The notes beneath the pieces were generated by a model. The model did not search any database, was not told the DNA's origin, and saw nothing but the letters and a program-made list of their open reading frames with translations. Made by a program: the position numbers and the translations under genes. A stretch of DNA of 32,704 nt from Gammaproteobacteria bacterium (GTDB lineage: Bacteria > Pseudomonadota > Gammaproteobacteria > Arenicellales > Arenicellaceae), in contig JAFMHC010000026.1 of NCBI GenBank assembly GCA_017854775.1, positions 1-32,704 on the forward strand, written 5' to 3'. This document shows, in pieces, positions 25,975-32,704 of this stretch. Every line of letters starts with the position of its first letter. Position 1 is the first letter of the stretch.

Positions 25975-26463
25975 TTAAACGCGGCAGTTTTTACAAATAC
26001 CATGCACTTCAATCACCGGCTGGTGGCTGATAAATCCGAGTTCGCTAGCCCCTGCAACAAGTGCCTCTGATACCGCCGCATTATTCACTTCAGCAACGTG
26101 ACCGCATTCACTGCAGATATAGAATTGGCATTGATGATTGGCGTTCGGCGATGGGCAGCCAATATAGGCATTTAAAGACTCCACTCTATGAATCAGCTTG
26201 GCTGATACTAAAAACTCGAGTGCTCTATAAGCCGTCGGTGGTGCGGGCTTGTGGCCTGCCTCTTGTAATTTTTGCAGCACATCATAAGCGCCAATCGGGT
26301 TGTGCTGAGCCCAAATTATTTCTAATACTTGCTGCCTTATTTTGGTTAGTCGTAAACCTTGTTTGGCACACTTGGCAATCGCCGATTCAAGCGCTTGTGT
26401 CTCGCAGTGGCTATGGTCGTGTTCACCAAGAAATGGTGATATAACGTTTTTGTCATTAGTCAT
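25975..26463 (-). CDS. zur: zinc uptake regulator, Fur family
   Basis: A 162-residue Fur-family repressor. The winged helix spans about 25-92 with the family segment PPTAYRALEFL. Structural-zinc cysteines are Cys117/Cys120 (CSEC) and Cys157/Cys160 (CKNC). Regulatory-metal candidates include Cys103, His110 and the IEVHG segment. Overall similarity is to E. coli Zur (RLT..R..VL, AYDLL, PPTVYRALDFL and VIEAHGLC in the same order) rather than to Fur or PerR. A His-rich N-terminus (EHDHSHC, 14-20) may add a metal site. Its ATG overlaps the stop of the upstream envelope gene by one base, so it is translationally coupled. No Zur box or znu transporter gene is visible nearby. Nothing definite is seen in the 291 bp between this gene and the propeller protein. 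Confidence 0.9.
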   Translation of the reverse strand: MTNDKNVISPFLGEHDHSHCETQALESAIAKCAKQGLRLTKIRQQVLEIIWAQHNPIGAYDVLQKLQEAGHKPAPPTAYRALEFLVSAKLIHRVESLNAYIGCPSPNANHQCQFYICSECGHVAEVNNAAVSEALVAGASELGFISHQPVIEVHGICKNCRV

Positions 26464-28199
26464 TAAGAGCAGTGCCTATTTAGCTCCTTTGGCGATGGAG
26501 TTTGTTTTTTCCATGCTAAGCAGCGATTTTGTTGTAGTCGACCAAAGCTTCTAACCCAAGCCTGCTTTTGGCCAATGTCGATTCGGGCTTGACTAGCGGC
26601 ATCGCGTGACTTGAAAGCGCCGTAGAGAAAAAACGTCCATTGAATATCTTTTCCAATAGAGTTAAAGCTGTGCAGCTCTTGGCTGTCGCCGACATCCTTT
26701 CGTGCTTTGAATGCAGCGACTCTTTCGGCGTTTTCAAAACTTGCTAACTGCAATGTATAACCATCAGCGGGTTGACTAAATAGCCATTTCTCATCATTGA
26801 CGGGCGTGTGGTTAGCAGTGTCGCTAGGGCTATCTTGGGACGTGTTTTTGGCTTCAGCTGTATTGCTGGTGGCTTTGTTAGAATTTGAGCTTTGGGCTTT
26901 AGAATTCGAGCTTTGGGCAATAGTCGTGAGTGTTTTGTTACTGTGGAATTCGTCTGTTTTTACCCAGGCCTTAAAGCGGCTTGGTGACATCACACGGTAC
27001 CAAGAACCTTTCTTATCCAACACCGCCAGTGTTTCCCCGTTATTTAAACTACCAACAATACTGCCGTTGGTAATTAGTGGTACCGAGCGCGCATTAACCC
27101 CGTTGCCACTGATTGTGCCAATGTCATCCGACACTTGAATATAGTCTCTGTGAACCCAAACCGGGAATCCGTCGTCGCTGCTAACTTGAGTCCATTCGGG
27201 CGACGTCTTTATAGTTGTTAGTTGTTTACGAACATCAAGCATTGTAATCAACACGCTTCGCTTGTTTGGGTTGGTGTAAACCGCAATCGGGTTGGCGGCA
27301 AGTTCGGCTGTGGTTGACGCCGCCTTGCTCGAGTCGTCATCGGGCTTGCTTATTTGCTCTTGTTTTTGGCTAACGTCGCTTGGTATTTGGCTACCGGTGC
27401 TTGGTAATTGGCTGGCGGCGCCTGGTGCTTTGCTGACGGAGTCTTGTATCTGGCTGATAGCATCTGAGGCCGCGGTTGCCGTTTGTTGGCTTATATCGGC
27501 TTCACTTGTTTGATCATCAGTGACGCTTTCTTCTGTAGCCTTCAATTTTTCTTCTAATTTTGGCTTGGGTCGGTTTGCTGTGTCGGGTGATATGGCAAGC
27601 TGATCGGCGGCGCGAATTTGAGTTTTATCAGGGTTCTTTGATGCTTGATACTCGCCAGGTTCAGACCATTTTAACTGCTCTAAAATATCAATTGATTTGG
27701 GTTCATTGTTTTGCGCCGCACGATCAAACCAATATCGGGATTGATCGTGATCTTTTTGCACACCAATGCCTAAGTAATAAGCTCGGCCTAGGTTGAACTG
27801 AGCTAAGGGGTGGTCTTGTACGGCTGCTTTGAGCCACCATTTCATTGCTTCGCTTTCGCTGCGTTTTACCCCGACACCGGTAAGGTATTGATGACCTAAG
27901 TTATATTGCGAAAGAGCATGCCCTTGCCGAGCTGCCTGCTTGTACCAATAAACGGCTTGCTCCATATCGGCGCTTTGAAATTGATTATTGGTAAATAGTA
28001 CACCAACCTTGAATTGCGCATCACGATCGCCTTCGTACGCTTGCAGCATCCATTTATCGAGTTCTTTTTGATACTCGCTTTCTGGCGATGGTGGCCTGAT
28101 ATTGACTAAGTCGGTTTGCGAGTAGCTAGCCGGGCTCAGTGCCAGTAAAGCGAGGGCCATTGTAAGGCTTATTAATCTATTCATCTTGCGTGCTGTCAT
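26463..28199 (-). CDS. envelope protein with Sel1 repeats, SH3-like domains and a C-terminal SPOR domain
   Basis: About 578 residues from the ATG at 28199; ATGs at 28184 and 28226 are alternatives, and the last contains a GGGAGG that would sit inside the coding region. A signal peptide ends near SYS-Q. Three Sel1-like TPR repeats (about 59-167; AQFKVGVLF, SQYNLGHQYLTGVGV, AQFNLGRAYYLGIGV) are followed by a long Ser/Gln/Ala-rich linker. Two bacterial SH3-like domains follow (PVWVHRDYIQ; WYRVMSPSRFKAWV), then a Ser/Asn-rich linker and a SPOR domain (YTLQLASFENAERVAAF). SPOR domains bind denuded septal peptidoglycan, so a role at the division site or in the cell wall is likely. The last base of its stop is the first base of zur. 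Confidence 0.82.
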   Translation of the reverse strand: MTARKMNRLISLTMALALLALSPASYSQTDLVNIRPPSPESEYQKELDKWMLQAYEGDRDAQFKVGVLFTNNQFQSADMEQAVYWYKQAARQGHALSQYNLGHQYLTGVGVKRSESEAMKWWLKAAVQDHPLAQFNLGRAYYLGIGVQKDHDQSRYWFDRAAQNNEPKSIDILEQLKWSEPGEYQASKNPDKTQIRAADQLAISPDTANRPKPKLEEKLKATEESVTDDQTSEADISQQTATAASDAISQIQDSVSKAPGAASQLPSTGSQIPSDVSQKQEQISKPDDDSSKAASTTAELAANPIAVYTNPNKRSVLITMLDVRKQLTTIKTSPEWTQVSSDDGFPVWVHRDYIQVSDDIGTISGNGVNARSVPLITNGSIVGSLNNGETLAVLDKKGSWYRVMSPSRFKAWVKTDEFHSNKTLTTIAQSSNSKAQSSNSNKATSNTAEAKNTSQDSPSDTANHTPVNDEKWLFSQPADGYTLQLASFENAERVAAFKARKDVGDSQELHSFNSIGKDIQWTFFLYGAFKSRDAASQARIDIGQKQAWVRSFGRLQQNRCLAWKKQTPSPKELNRHCS

Positions 28200-28449
28200 A
28201 TGACGTAATAAAAAGTGTCCTCCCATCAGCCATTGTTAACAATGCACTAGAAAGCGTGGGATCAAGTCTTCACTGAGCTGGTCTGCCCGAGTTTAGCATT
28301 ATTATGAATCTTTTGGAGCGTTGGCTTAGCACGCTTAGCCAACTATAAAATAATTTTTTTTGATTTTATTTCCAAAGAAAGTGGACACAAGGTGGAGTAT
28401 TTATTTTTCTTCTTCAATTACAAATATATTACTTGCGCTTTTATTTGAT

Positions 28450-28496
28450 ACCCATTATCTTGTCCTTGCTCTGACTTAAACCACAACATATAGTGT
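28450..28496 (+). promoter_or_regulatory. pair of NrdR-box-like sites
   Basis: CCACAACATATAGTGT (28481-28496) matches the NrdR consensus ACACWATATATWGTGT at 14 of 16 positions. Exactly 31 bp upstream, ACCCATTATCTTGTCC (28450-28465) matches at 11 of 16. Paired boxes about three helical turns apart are the usual NrdR operator layout, and NrdR represses ribonucleotide reductase operons including class II nrdJ in Pseudomonas. The distance to nrdJa (about 630 bp) is unusually large. Confidence 0.55.
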
Positions 28497-28634
28497 TTTT
28501 AAGAATTAACCACCAATCAACATTTTGTTGATAAGGCGCATCCAAGGTATTGAATTTAGTCAATATTGAGGCTTCTTTGGCATAATTTGTCTGCGATGGT
28601 TATTTCTGTAAAGGACTCAATTGTGGGTTTTGAT

Positions 28635-28661
28635 AGAACGGTTAATTCGTTCTTGTTTTTT
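28635..28661 (+). terminator. terminator- or attenuator-like hairpin in the nrdJa leader
   Basis: AGAACG pairs with CGTTCT across a 7-base loop and is followed by TGTTTTTT. The stem is short with two GC pairs, so it is at best a weak intrinsic terminator. It lies between the NrdR-like boxes and nrdJa, where it could attenuate transcription. Confidence 0.35.
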
Positions 28662-29128
28662 CAGTGGTGCTGGCCAATTCACGGGGAAGTGGGTTGTTAA
28701 TTGGCCGCCCGTATCTGGAAGTAGAGCTGTGGCTGTGTTTGAAAGCGAGCTGTCGACTCGCGCATGCCGCATTAGTCGATCACCGAAAATAAGCTAGTTA
28801 TAAGATGATCGAAAAAATATTCACTAACCATAAATAGTCTGTTGCTGCATTTGTTTATAAGTTTTATTGATTTTAAATAGGCGCATTGATTTATAGGCTA
28901 GTTACATGGTTAACATAAATCTGTTCAGGATTTATAGCGCTCCATAGCGCTTTGTATTGTTAGACAGGGGGGCCTGATTAACAGTCGTACCGAACAGTAA
29001 ATAAGGGTTGAGTTGTGGTTGAACTAGGGTTGCTAAACAGCCTGGTTCAAACGTGTGTCAACAGTATAAATATAAACACTTTCAAGGCTGCTTTATCTCT
29101 GCCTTGCGAGCTAAAGAGGATACAGATA

Positions 29129-31330
29129 ATGGGTAATCCCGTCGAAGAGTTGCGCTCTGCGAATCAAACAATAGTTGCCGTTAACACAGCAGCCAAAGGT
29201 GGCGAAATCAAGTTGAAGCAAATGGGGCTGCAAACAACCTCAGCCGACATTTGGGATAAGAAGTACCGTTTAAAAGACAAAGCGGGTAATGCCGTAGACG
29301 AAACAACGCACGACACCATTGAGCGTGTTGCATCAGCCCTATCTGGTGTAGAACAAACTGACGCCCTGCGTGAGCATTGGTACGAGCGTTTTGTGTGGGC
29401 GCTAGATAACGGTGCGCTTCCGGCTGGCCGCATTATCTCAAACGCTGGCGCGCAAGCTTATAAACCAGCAACGTCTACTATTAACTGCACTGTGTCGGGC
29501 ACTATTACCGACTCAATGGACGACATTCTTAATAAGAACCATGAAGCCGGCATGACCTTAAAAGCCGGTTGCGGCATTGGTTATGAGTTTTCAACGCTAC
29601 GCCCTAAAGGTGCGTATGTGTCAGGCGCGGGCGCGTACACCTCAGGTCCATTGTCGTTCATGGATATCTTTGACAAGATGTGTTTCACGGTAAGTTCAGC
29701 CGGTGGCCGTCGTGGCGCACAAATGGCGACTTTTGACATAAGCCATCCAGATGTAATGGAGTTTATTCGTGCCAAGCGTGAAGACGGTCGCTTGCGCCAA
29801 TTTAACTTGTCCTTGCTTATCACTACCGAATTCATTCAAGCGGTTAAAGATGACACCGATTGGAAGCTGTCTTTCCCGGTCACCGAGAAAGAAGCCAAAG
29901 AAGACAAGCTCGATGTATACGCTTCAGACCAAATTGTCTGGCGTCGTTACCCAGCTGAAAATGGGTACATCAAAAATGAGCAGGGCCTAACCGCGTGCAA
30001 AGTTTACAGCACCATTCCGGCCAATCGTTTGTGGAACATGATCATGACCTCCACTTATGACTTTGCTGAGCCTGGTTTCATCTTAATTGACGAAGTTAAT
30101 ACCAAGAACAACAATTGGTTTGTCGAAAACATTCGTGCCACCAACCCGTGTGGCGAACAACCGCTGCCACCCTACGGCAGCTGTCTGCTAGGCTCGGTTA
30201 ATCTGACTAAATTCGTGATTGATCCTTTCTCAGAAAGCGCTCGTTTCGATTGGGATAAATACCGCGAAGTGGTTAGTGTGTTCACTCGCATGCTCGACAA
30301 TGTGGTCGAGATCAATGGCTTGCCACTTGAAGGCCAGCGTAAAGAGATCGAACGCAAACGTCGCCACGGCATGGGCTTTTTAGGCCTAGGCTCAACGGTC
30401 ACCATGCTAGGCATGACCTACGGTGATGAAAAATCAGTGGATTTCACTGAGACGATCGCCCGTGAAATGGCGATGTCTGGTTGGAACCAAGCACTTGAGC
30501 TTGCCAAAGAGAAAGGCCCAGCGCCAATTATGAACGAACAGTTCACCGTCACTGGCGAAATGTTATCACTGCGACCAGAAATGGAAGACGACGGTTATAC
30601 CATCGGTGATACCGTAAACGGTGCTGAGCTACACGCCAAGTACAGCCGCTACATGCAGCAAATCGGCGAGATCGACCCAGAGTTAGTAGAAGAGCTGTCG
30701 CGCGTAGGCGCACGCTTCTCACACCACAGCTCAATAGCCCCAACCGGCACTATTTCGCTGTCAATGGCCAACAATGTCAGTAATGGCATCGAGCCAAGCT
30801 TTGCTCATCACTACGCCCGCAATGTGATTCGTGAAGGTCGAAAGACTAAAGAAAAAGTTGATGTGTTCTCGTATGAGTTATTGGCCTATCGCGAAGTGGT
30901 TAACGCCAATGCAATGCCATACTCTGATGATCCAGACGAGCAACTGCCAGCTAACTTTGTGACATCCGACACGATCACGCCAAAGCAACACGTAGACGTG
31001 CAAGCCGCGGCGCAAAAGTGGGTTGATTCAAGTATCTCAAAAACAGCCAACGTGCCAACCGACTATCCGTACGAAGATTTCAAAGATATCTACATGTACG
31101 CCTACGACAAAGGCCTAAAGGGCTGTACAACCTTCCGCTTTAACCCAGAAGCCTTCCAAGGTGTATTGGTAAAAGAAGAAGATTTAGAGAACACTGTTTA
31201 CCAATTCACCTTAGATGACGGCTCAACAGTCGACTTCAAAGGTAATGAAGAAGTTGAATACGACGGTGAGACACATACCGCAGCGAATTTATTTGATGCG
31301 TTGAAGGAAGGCTATTACGGTAAACTCTAA
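29129..31330 (+). CDS. nrdJa: adenosylcobalamin-dependent (class II) ribonucleotide reductase, catalytic subunit
   Basis: Reduces ribonucleotides to deoxyribonucleotides without oxygen or an iron partner, using a cobalamin-generated thiyl radical. The ATG at 29129 is chosen because AGAGGA lies eight bases upstream; the frame is open to a GTG at 29015 but nothing supports that. It has 733 residues. By comparison with the Thermotoga class II enzyme, Cys341 (NPCGE, with Glu343) is the thiyl-radical residue, and Cys120 (STINCTVSG) with Cys352 (GSCLLGSVN, 11 residues later) is the reducible pair. A late PTGTISL motif is also typical. The C-terminal part that carries the shuttle cysteines is absent and is encoded by nrdJb 261 bp downstream, the split seen in Pseudomonas. 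Confidence 0.96.
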   Translation: MGNPVEELRSANQTIVAVNTAAKGGEIKLKQMGLQTTSADIWDKKYRLKDKAGNAVDETTHDTIERVASALSGVEQTDALREHWYERFVWALDNGALPAGRIISNAGAQAYKPATSTINCTVSGTITDSMDDILNKNHEAGMTLKAGCGIGYEFSTLRPKGAYVSGAGAYTSGPLSFMDIFDKMCFTVSSAGGRRGAQMATFDISHPDVMEFIRAKREDGRLRQFNLSLLITTEFIQAVKDDTDWKLSFPVTEKEAKEDKLDVYASDQIVWRRYPAENGYIKNEQGLTACKVYSTIPANRLWNMIMTSTYDFAEPGFILIDEVNTKNNNWFVENIRATNPCGEQPLPPYGSCLLGSVNLTKFVIDPFSESARFDWDKYREVVSVFTRMLDNVVEINGLPLEGQRKEIERKRRHGMGFLGLGSTVTMLGMTYGDEKSVDFTETIAREMAMSGWNQALELAKEKGPAPIMNEQFTVTGEMLSLRPEMEDDGYTIGDTVNGAELHAKYSRYMQQIGEIDPELVEELSRVGARFSHHSSIAPTGTISLSMANNVSNGIEPSFAHHYARNVIREGRKTKEKVDVFSYELLAYREVVNANAMPYSDDPDEQLPANFVTSDTITPKQHVDVQAAAQKWVDSSISKTANVPTDYPYEDFKDIYMYAYDKGLKGCTTFRFNPEAFQGVLVKEEDLENTVYQFTLDDGSTVDFKGNEEVEYDGETHTAANLFDALKEGYYGKL

Positions 31331-31455
31331 TTTGCTGGGTCCATTTTCCGCAATCCTGCGTTGGGTGAGAAATTTAAGCGCGTTACGTACTAAAGTACGC
31401 GCCTAACTTAAATTTCTCACCCGCCTTGACTAGCGAAAAATGGCCCTCAGCAAAT
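31330..31455. repeat. 126-bp imperfect palindrome between nrdJa and nrdJb
   Basis: The arms start ATTTGCTGGGTCCATTTTCCGC and, on the other strand, ATTTGCTGAGGGCCATTTTT. Both contain GGGTGAGAAATTTAAG, and the centre is GTACT-aa-AGTAC. It begins at the last base of the nrdJa stop codon. In RNA it would fold into one long hairpin, able to terminate, stabilise or process the nrdJab transcript. Its structure also fits a MITE or repeated palindromic unit. Confidence 0.75.
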
Positions 31456-31477
31456 GCTAGCGGCACTTACCCGTGTC

Positions 31478-31513
31478 ATCCTGATAGCTTCGTTACCAAC
31501 GAAGCCGAAGGAT
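31478..31513. repeat. REP-like palindrome upstream of nrdJb
   Basis: ATCCT (31478-31482) pairs with AGGAT (31509-31513), enclosing GCTTCGTT-acc-AACGAAGC. The outer GTCATCCTGA and GAAGGATCT pattern recalls dispersed palindromic repeats found in many proteobacterial genomes. A RAYT-type transposase fragment lies about 0.9 kb downstream. Confidence 0.6.
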
Positions 31514-31591
31514 CTCAAAACAAACGTAAAGAACAGAACAAAACAAAAAAAGACCAAGCACCCCAACCAACGCTCGGCAACAGGAATAACC

Positions 31592-32314
31592 ATGACTAAA
31601 AGAATACTAGGCAAAATCACCGGCTACCAAGTTAAAACAGCCGAGACCGAACGCGTCGCTGCGGCACGCATCGCCACACAAGAAGAAAGCGAAGCCCATC
31701 TTAAGAAAGCTGACGTCGTGCGCATGCACGAATCAGTGCAACGCCCCGACATGCTGGTGGGGTCTACTTACAAAGTAAAAACCCCAGTAACCGAACACGC
31801 GATGTACATCACCATCAACGACATCATTCTAAACGAAGGCACCGAGCACGAAGCTCGTCGCCCATTCGAAGTGTTCATCAACTCCAAGAACATGGATAAC
31901 TTCCAATGGGTTGTCGCACTAACACGTTTGATCTCAGCGGTGTTCCGCAAAGGCGGCGACACCACCTTTATGGTTGAAGAGCTCAAAGCCGTATTCGACC
32001 CTAAAGGCGGATACTTCAAACCAGGCGGCATCTTCATGCCTTCAATCGTCGCTGAAATTGGCCACTGTATCGAACGCCACATGCAAATGATCGGCATGAT
32101 CAAAACTGATAAATTAGATGATAACCAAAAAGAATTCTTAGCTAAGAAGCGTGCTGAAATAGATGCGGCTCAAGGTTCGAGCGATGCTGGCAAAGTTAAG
32201 CAGGGTGATTTTCCTGAGTCGGCCAGTGTTTGTGCAAAGTGCAGTACGAAGGCGTTGGTGCTGATGGATGGGTGTATGACTTGTTTGTCATGCGGTGATA
32301 GCAAGTGTGGCTGA
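31592..32314 (+). CDS. nrdJb: class II ribonucleotide reductase, C-terminal subunit
   Basis: A 240-residue protein matching the separate C-terminal subunit of the split class II reductase. The ATG at 31592 has AGGA six bases upstream; the frame stays open back to 31454, but that part overlaps palindromic repeats and is not coding-like. The body contains FEVFINSKNMDNFQWVVAL and GGYFKPGGIFMPS, found in the C-terminal third of fused class II enzymes. The last 30 residues are cysteine-rich (CAKC...CMTCLSCGDSKCG) and should include the tail cysteines that re-reduce the active site and a zinc site. It must work with NrdJa; spacing of the two genes suggests one transcript, interrupted by the 126-bp palindrome. 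Confidence 0.93.
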   Translation: MTKRILGKITGYQVKTAETERVAAARIATQEESEAHLKKADVVRMHESVQRPDMLVGSTYKVKTPVTEHAMYITINDIILNEGTEHEARRPFEVFINSKNMDNFQWVVALTRLISAVFRKGGDTTFMVEELKAVFDPKGGYFKPGGIFMPSIVAEIGHCIERHMQMIGMIKTDKLDDNQKEFLAKKRAEIDAAQGSSDAGKVKQGDFPESASVCAKCSTKALVLMDGCMTCLSCGDSKCG

Positions 32315-32326
32315 TCTGATGCTGCG

Positions 32327-32350
32327 CCAAAAACGCTTATGCGTTGTTGG
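32327..32350. terminator. hairpin after nrdJb
   Basis: CCAAAAACGC pairs with GCGTTGTTGG (one mismatch) around a TTAT loop, 12 bp after the nrdJb stop. There is no T-tract. It could be an mRNA 3' stem or a REP unit of the adjacent RAYT fragment. Confidence 0.45.
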
Positions 32351-32395
32351 GCGATAACCTGTGGTTTGTTACATGCTGAAGTATGTCATTCAAAA

Positions 32396-32641
32396 TTGGA
32401 AAGGAAGCCGAGATTAGACGTGCCGGGTGTTGCCCAGCATGTGATTCAGCGTGGGCACAACCGAGAGGTGTGTTTTGCTAGGGAAGAAGATTTTGTGGCG
32501 TATGTAGGCTGGTTGCATGAGTATGCGGTTAAGTTCTCTGTTGACGTTCATGCGTGGGTATTCATGACTAATCATGTTCACCTACTCATGACACCTAAGT
32601 ATAAAGGCAGTGTTTCAGAGCTCATGCAGTCGATACAATAA
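32396..32641 (+). pseudogene. truncated REP-associated tyrosine transposase (RAYT, Y1/IS200-like)
   Basis: From a possible TTG the frame reads LERKPRLDVPGVAQHVIQRG, the usual RAYT beginning, then VFMTNHVHLLMTP with the HxH metal site of HUH nucleases, and stops after SELMQSIQ at 32639-32641. Full RAYTs continue with a SxGRRYVxYxN-type helix carrying the catalytic Tyr and reach about 150-230 residues, so the catalytic half is missing. The open frame extends up to 32339, but that part covers a hairpin and is unlikely to be coding. The break is probably an insertion, because IS-like sequence follows directly. Confidence 0.75.
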
Positions 32642-32680
32642 ATGGGGTCTGAAGCTGTCATAGTTTAACGGACACTTTAA

Positions 32681-32704
32681 ATGAGAGACAATAGTCGCTC
32701 AGGA
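32681..32704 (+). CDS. possible start of an insertion-sequence gene, cut by the window edge
   Basis: An ATG opens the frame MRDNSRSG to the window end. It is preceded by CATAGTTTAACGGACACTTT, which has the look of an IS3-type terminal region, directly after the broken RAYT. Eight codons are too few to identify it. Confidence 0.3.

Larger units (their letters stand above)
28200..29128. other. 929-bp gene-free region: nrdJa leader and promoter of the divergent envelope gene
   Basis: No convincing gene is seen. It holds paired NrdR-like boxes (28450-28496), a palindrome ATCAACA-ttt-TGTTGAT (28516-28532), a terminator-like hairpin (28635-28661) and a second hairpin GGCCAATT...AATTGGCC (28672-28706). 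Two AGCGCT copies lie near 28937-28952. A TATAAAT (29065-29071) not far upstream of nrdJa could be a second, closer -10 box. If the NrdR boxes mark the promoter, the nrdJa leader is about 600 nt. I found no B12-box motif of a cobalamin riboswitch. Confidence 0.6.

Noticed and set aside
28596-28700. 34-codon frame from an ATG in the nrdJa leader
   Set aside because: It has no clear ribosome site and overlaps the two hairpins; a leader peptide cannot be excluded but nothing supports it.
28560-29128. possible cobalamin riboswitch before the B12-dependent reductase
   Set aside because: I searched by eye for the conserved B12 box and its partner helices and found no match.
29015-29128. N-terminal extension of NrdJa from a GTG
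   Set aside because: The ATG at 29129 has a strong AGAGGA site and gives the normal family N-terminus.

Overview
The window looks like a chromosomal segment of a gammaproteobacterium, probably marine or free-living. Tdh, Kbl, MiaB, RarA, RarD and Zur are very similar to the enterobacterial and marine gammaproteobacterial forms, and the adenosylcobalamin-dependent ribonucleotide reductase is split into NrdJa and NrdJb as in Pseudomonas. I cannot name the genus from sequence alone. No rRNA, tRNA or CRISPR array was seen.

Layout. (1) 1-4406: an Lrp/AsnC-type regulator, cut by the window edge, is divergent from a threonine-catabolism operon: a large cystathionine-synthase-like PLP enzyme, kbl and tdh. 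(2) 4428-9012: a secreted amidohydrolase (minus), a 179-bp foldback element, rarD (plus), then a minus-strand MoxR ATPase and CoxE-like VWA pair. (3) 9161-15867, all plus strand: an AlkB-like dioxygenase, miaB, ilvD, a zinc-ribbon membrane protein and rarA. (4) 15868-23815: an accessory segment. It is bounded by a perfect 56-bp direct repeat formed by the rarA 3' end and a decayed second copy of that end 7.9 kb away. Its left half is AT-rich and holds remnants of antibacterial toxin/immunity pairs: a lipase C-terminus with an HSLGG nucleophile elbow just before an intact exported ankyrin protein, and a toxin-like tail whose stop overlaps the start of a small membrane protein. Its right half is a minus-strand signalling operon: a lone receiver protein, a hybrid histidine kinase with two receivers, and a HisKA-REC-adenylate cyclase fusion. 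A 263-bp MITE-like element with TTAA flanks lies just upstream of that operon. (5) 24033-28199, minus strand: an SGNH hydrolase, a secreted protein with propeller-like repeats, zur, and a Sel1/SH3/SPOR envelope protein that overlaps zur by one base. (6) 28200-32704: a long leader with a pair of NrdR-like boxes, nrdJa, a 126-bp palindrome plus a REP-like hairpin, nrdJb, then a truncated REP-associated (RAYT) transposase and what may be the start of an insertion sequence.

Working together. Tdh and Kbl convert threonine to glycine and acetyl-CoA, and the Lrp-type regulator is the obvious candidate controller. NrdJa and NrdJb together make one class II reductase, with the C-terminal cysteine tail on NrdJb. 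The three signalling genes look like one phosphorelay ending in cAMP synthesis. The most interesting part is the rarA-flanked segment, which combines toxin/immunity debris with the cyclase phosphorelay and has boundaries like those of an integrated island.
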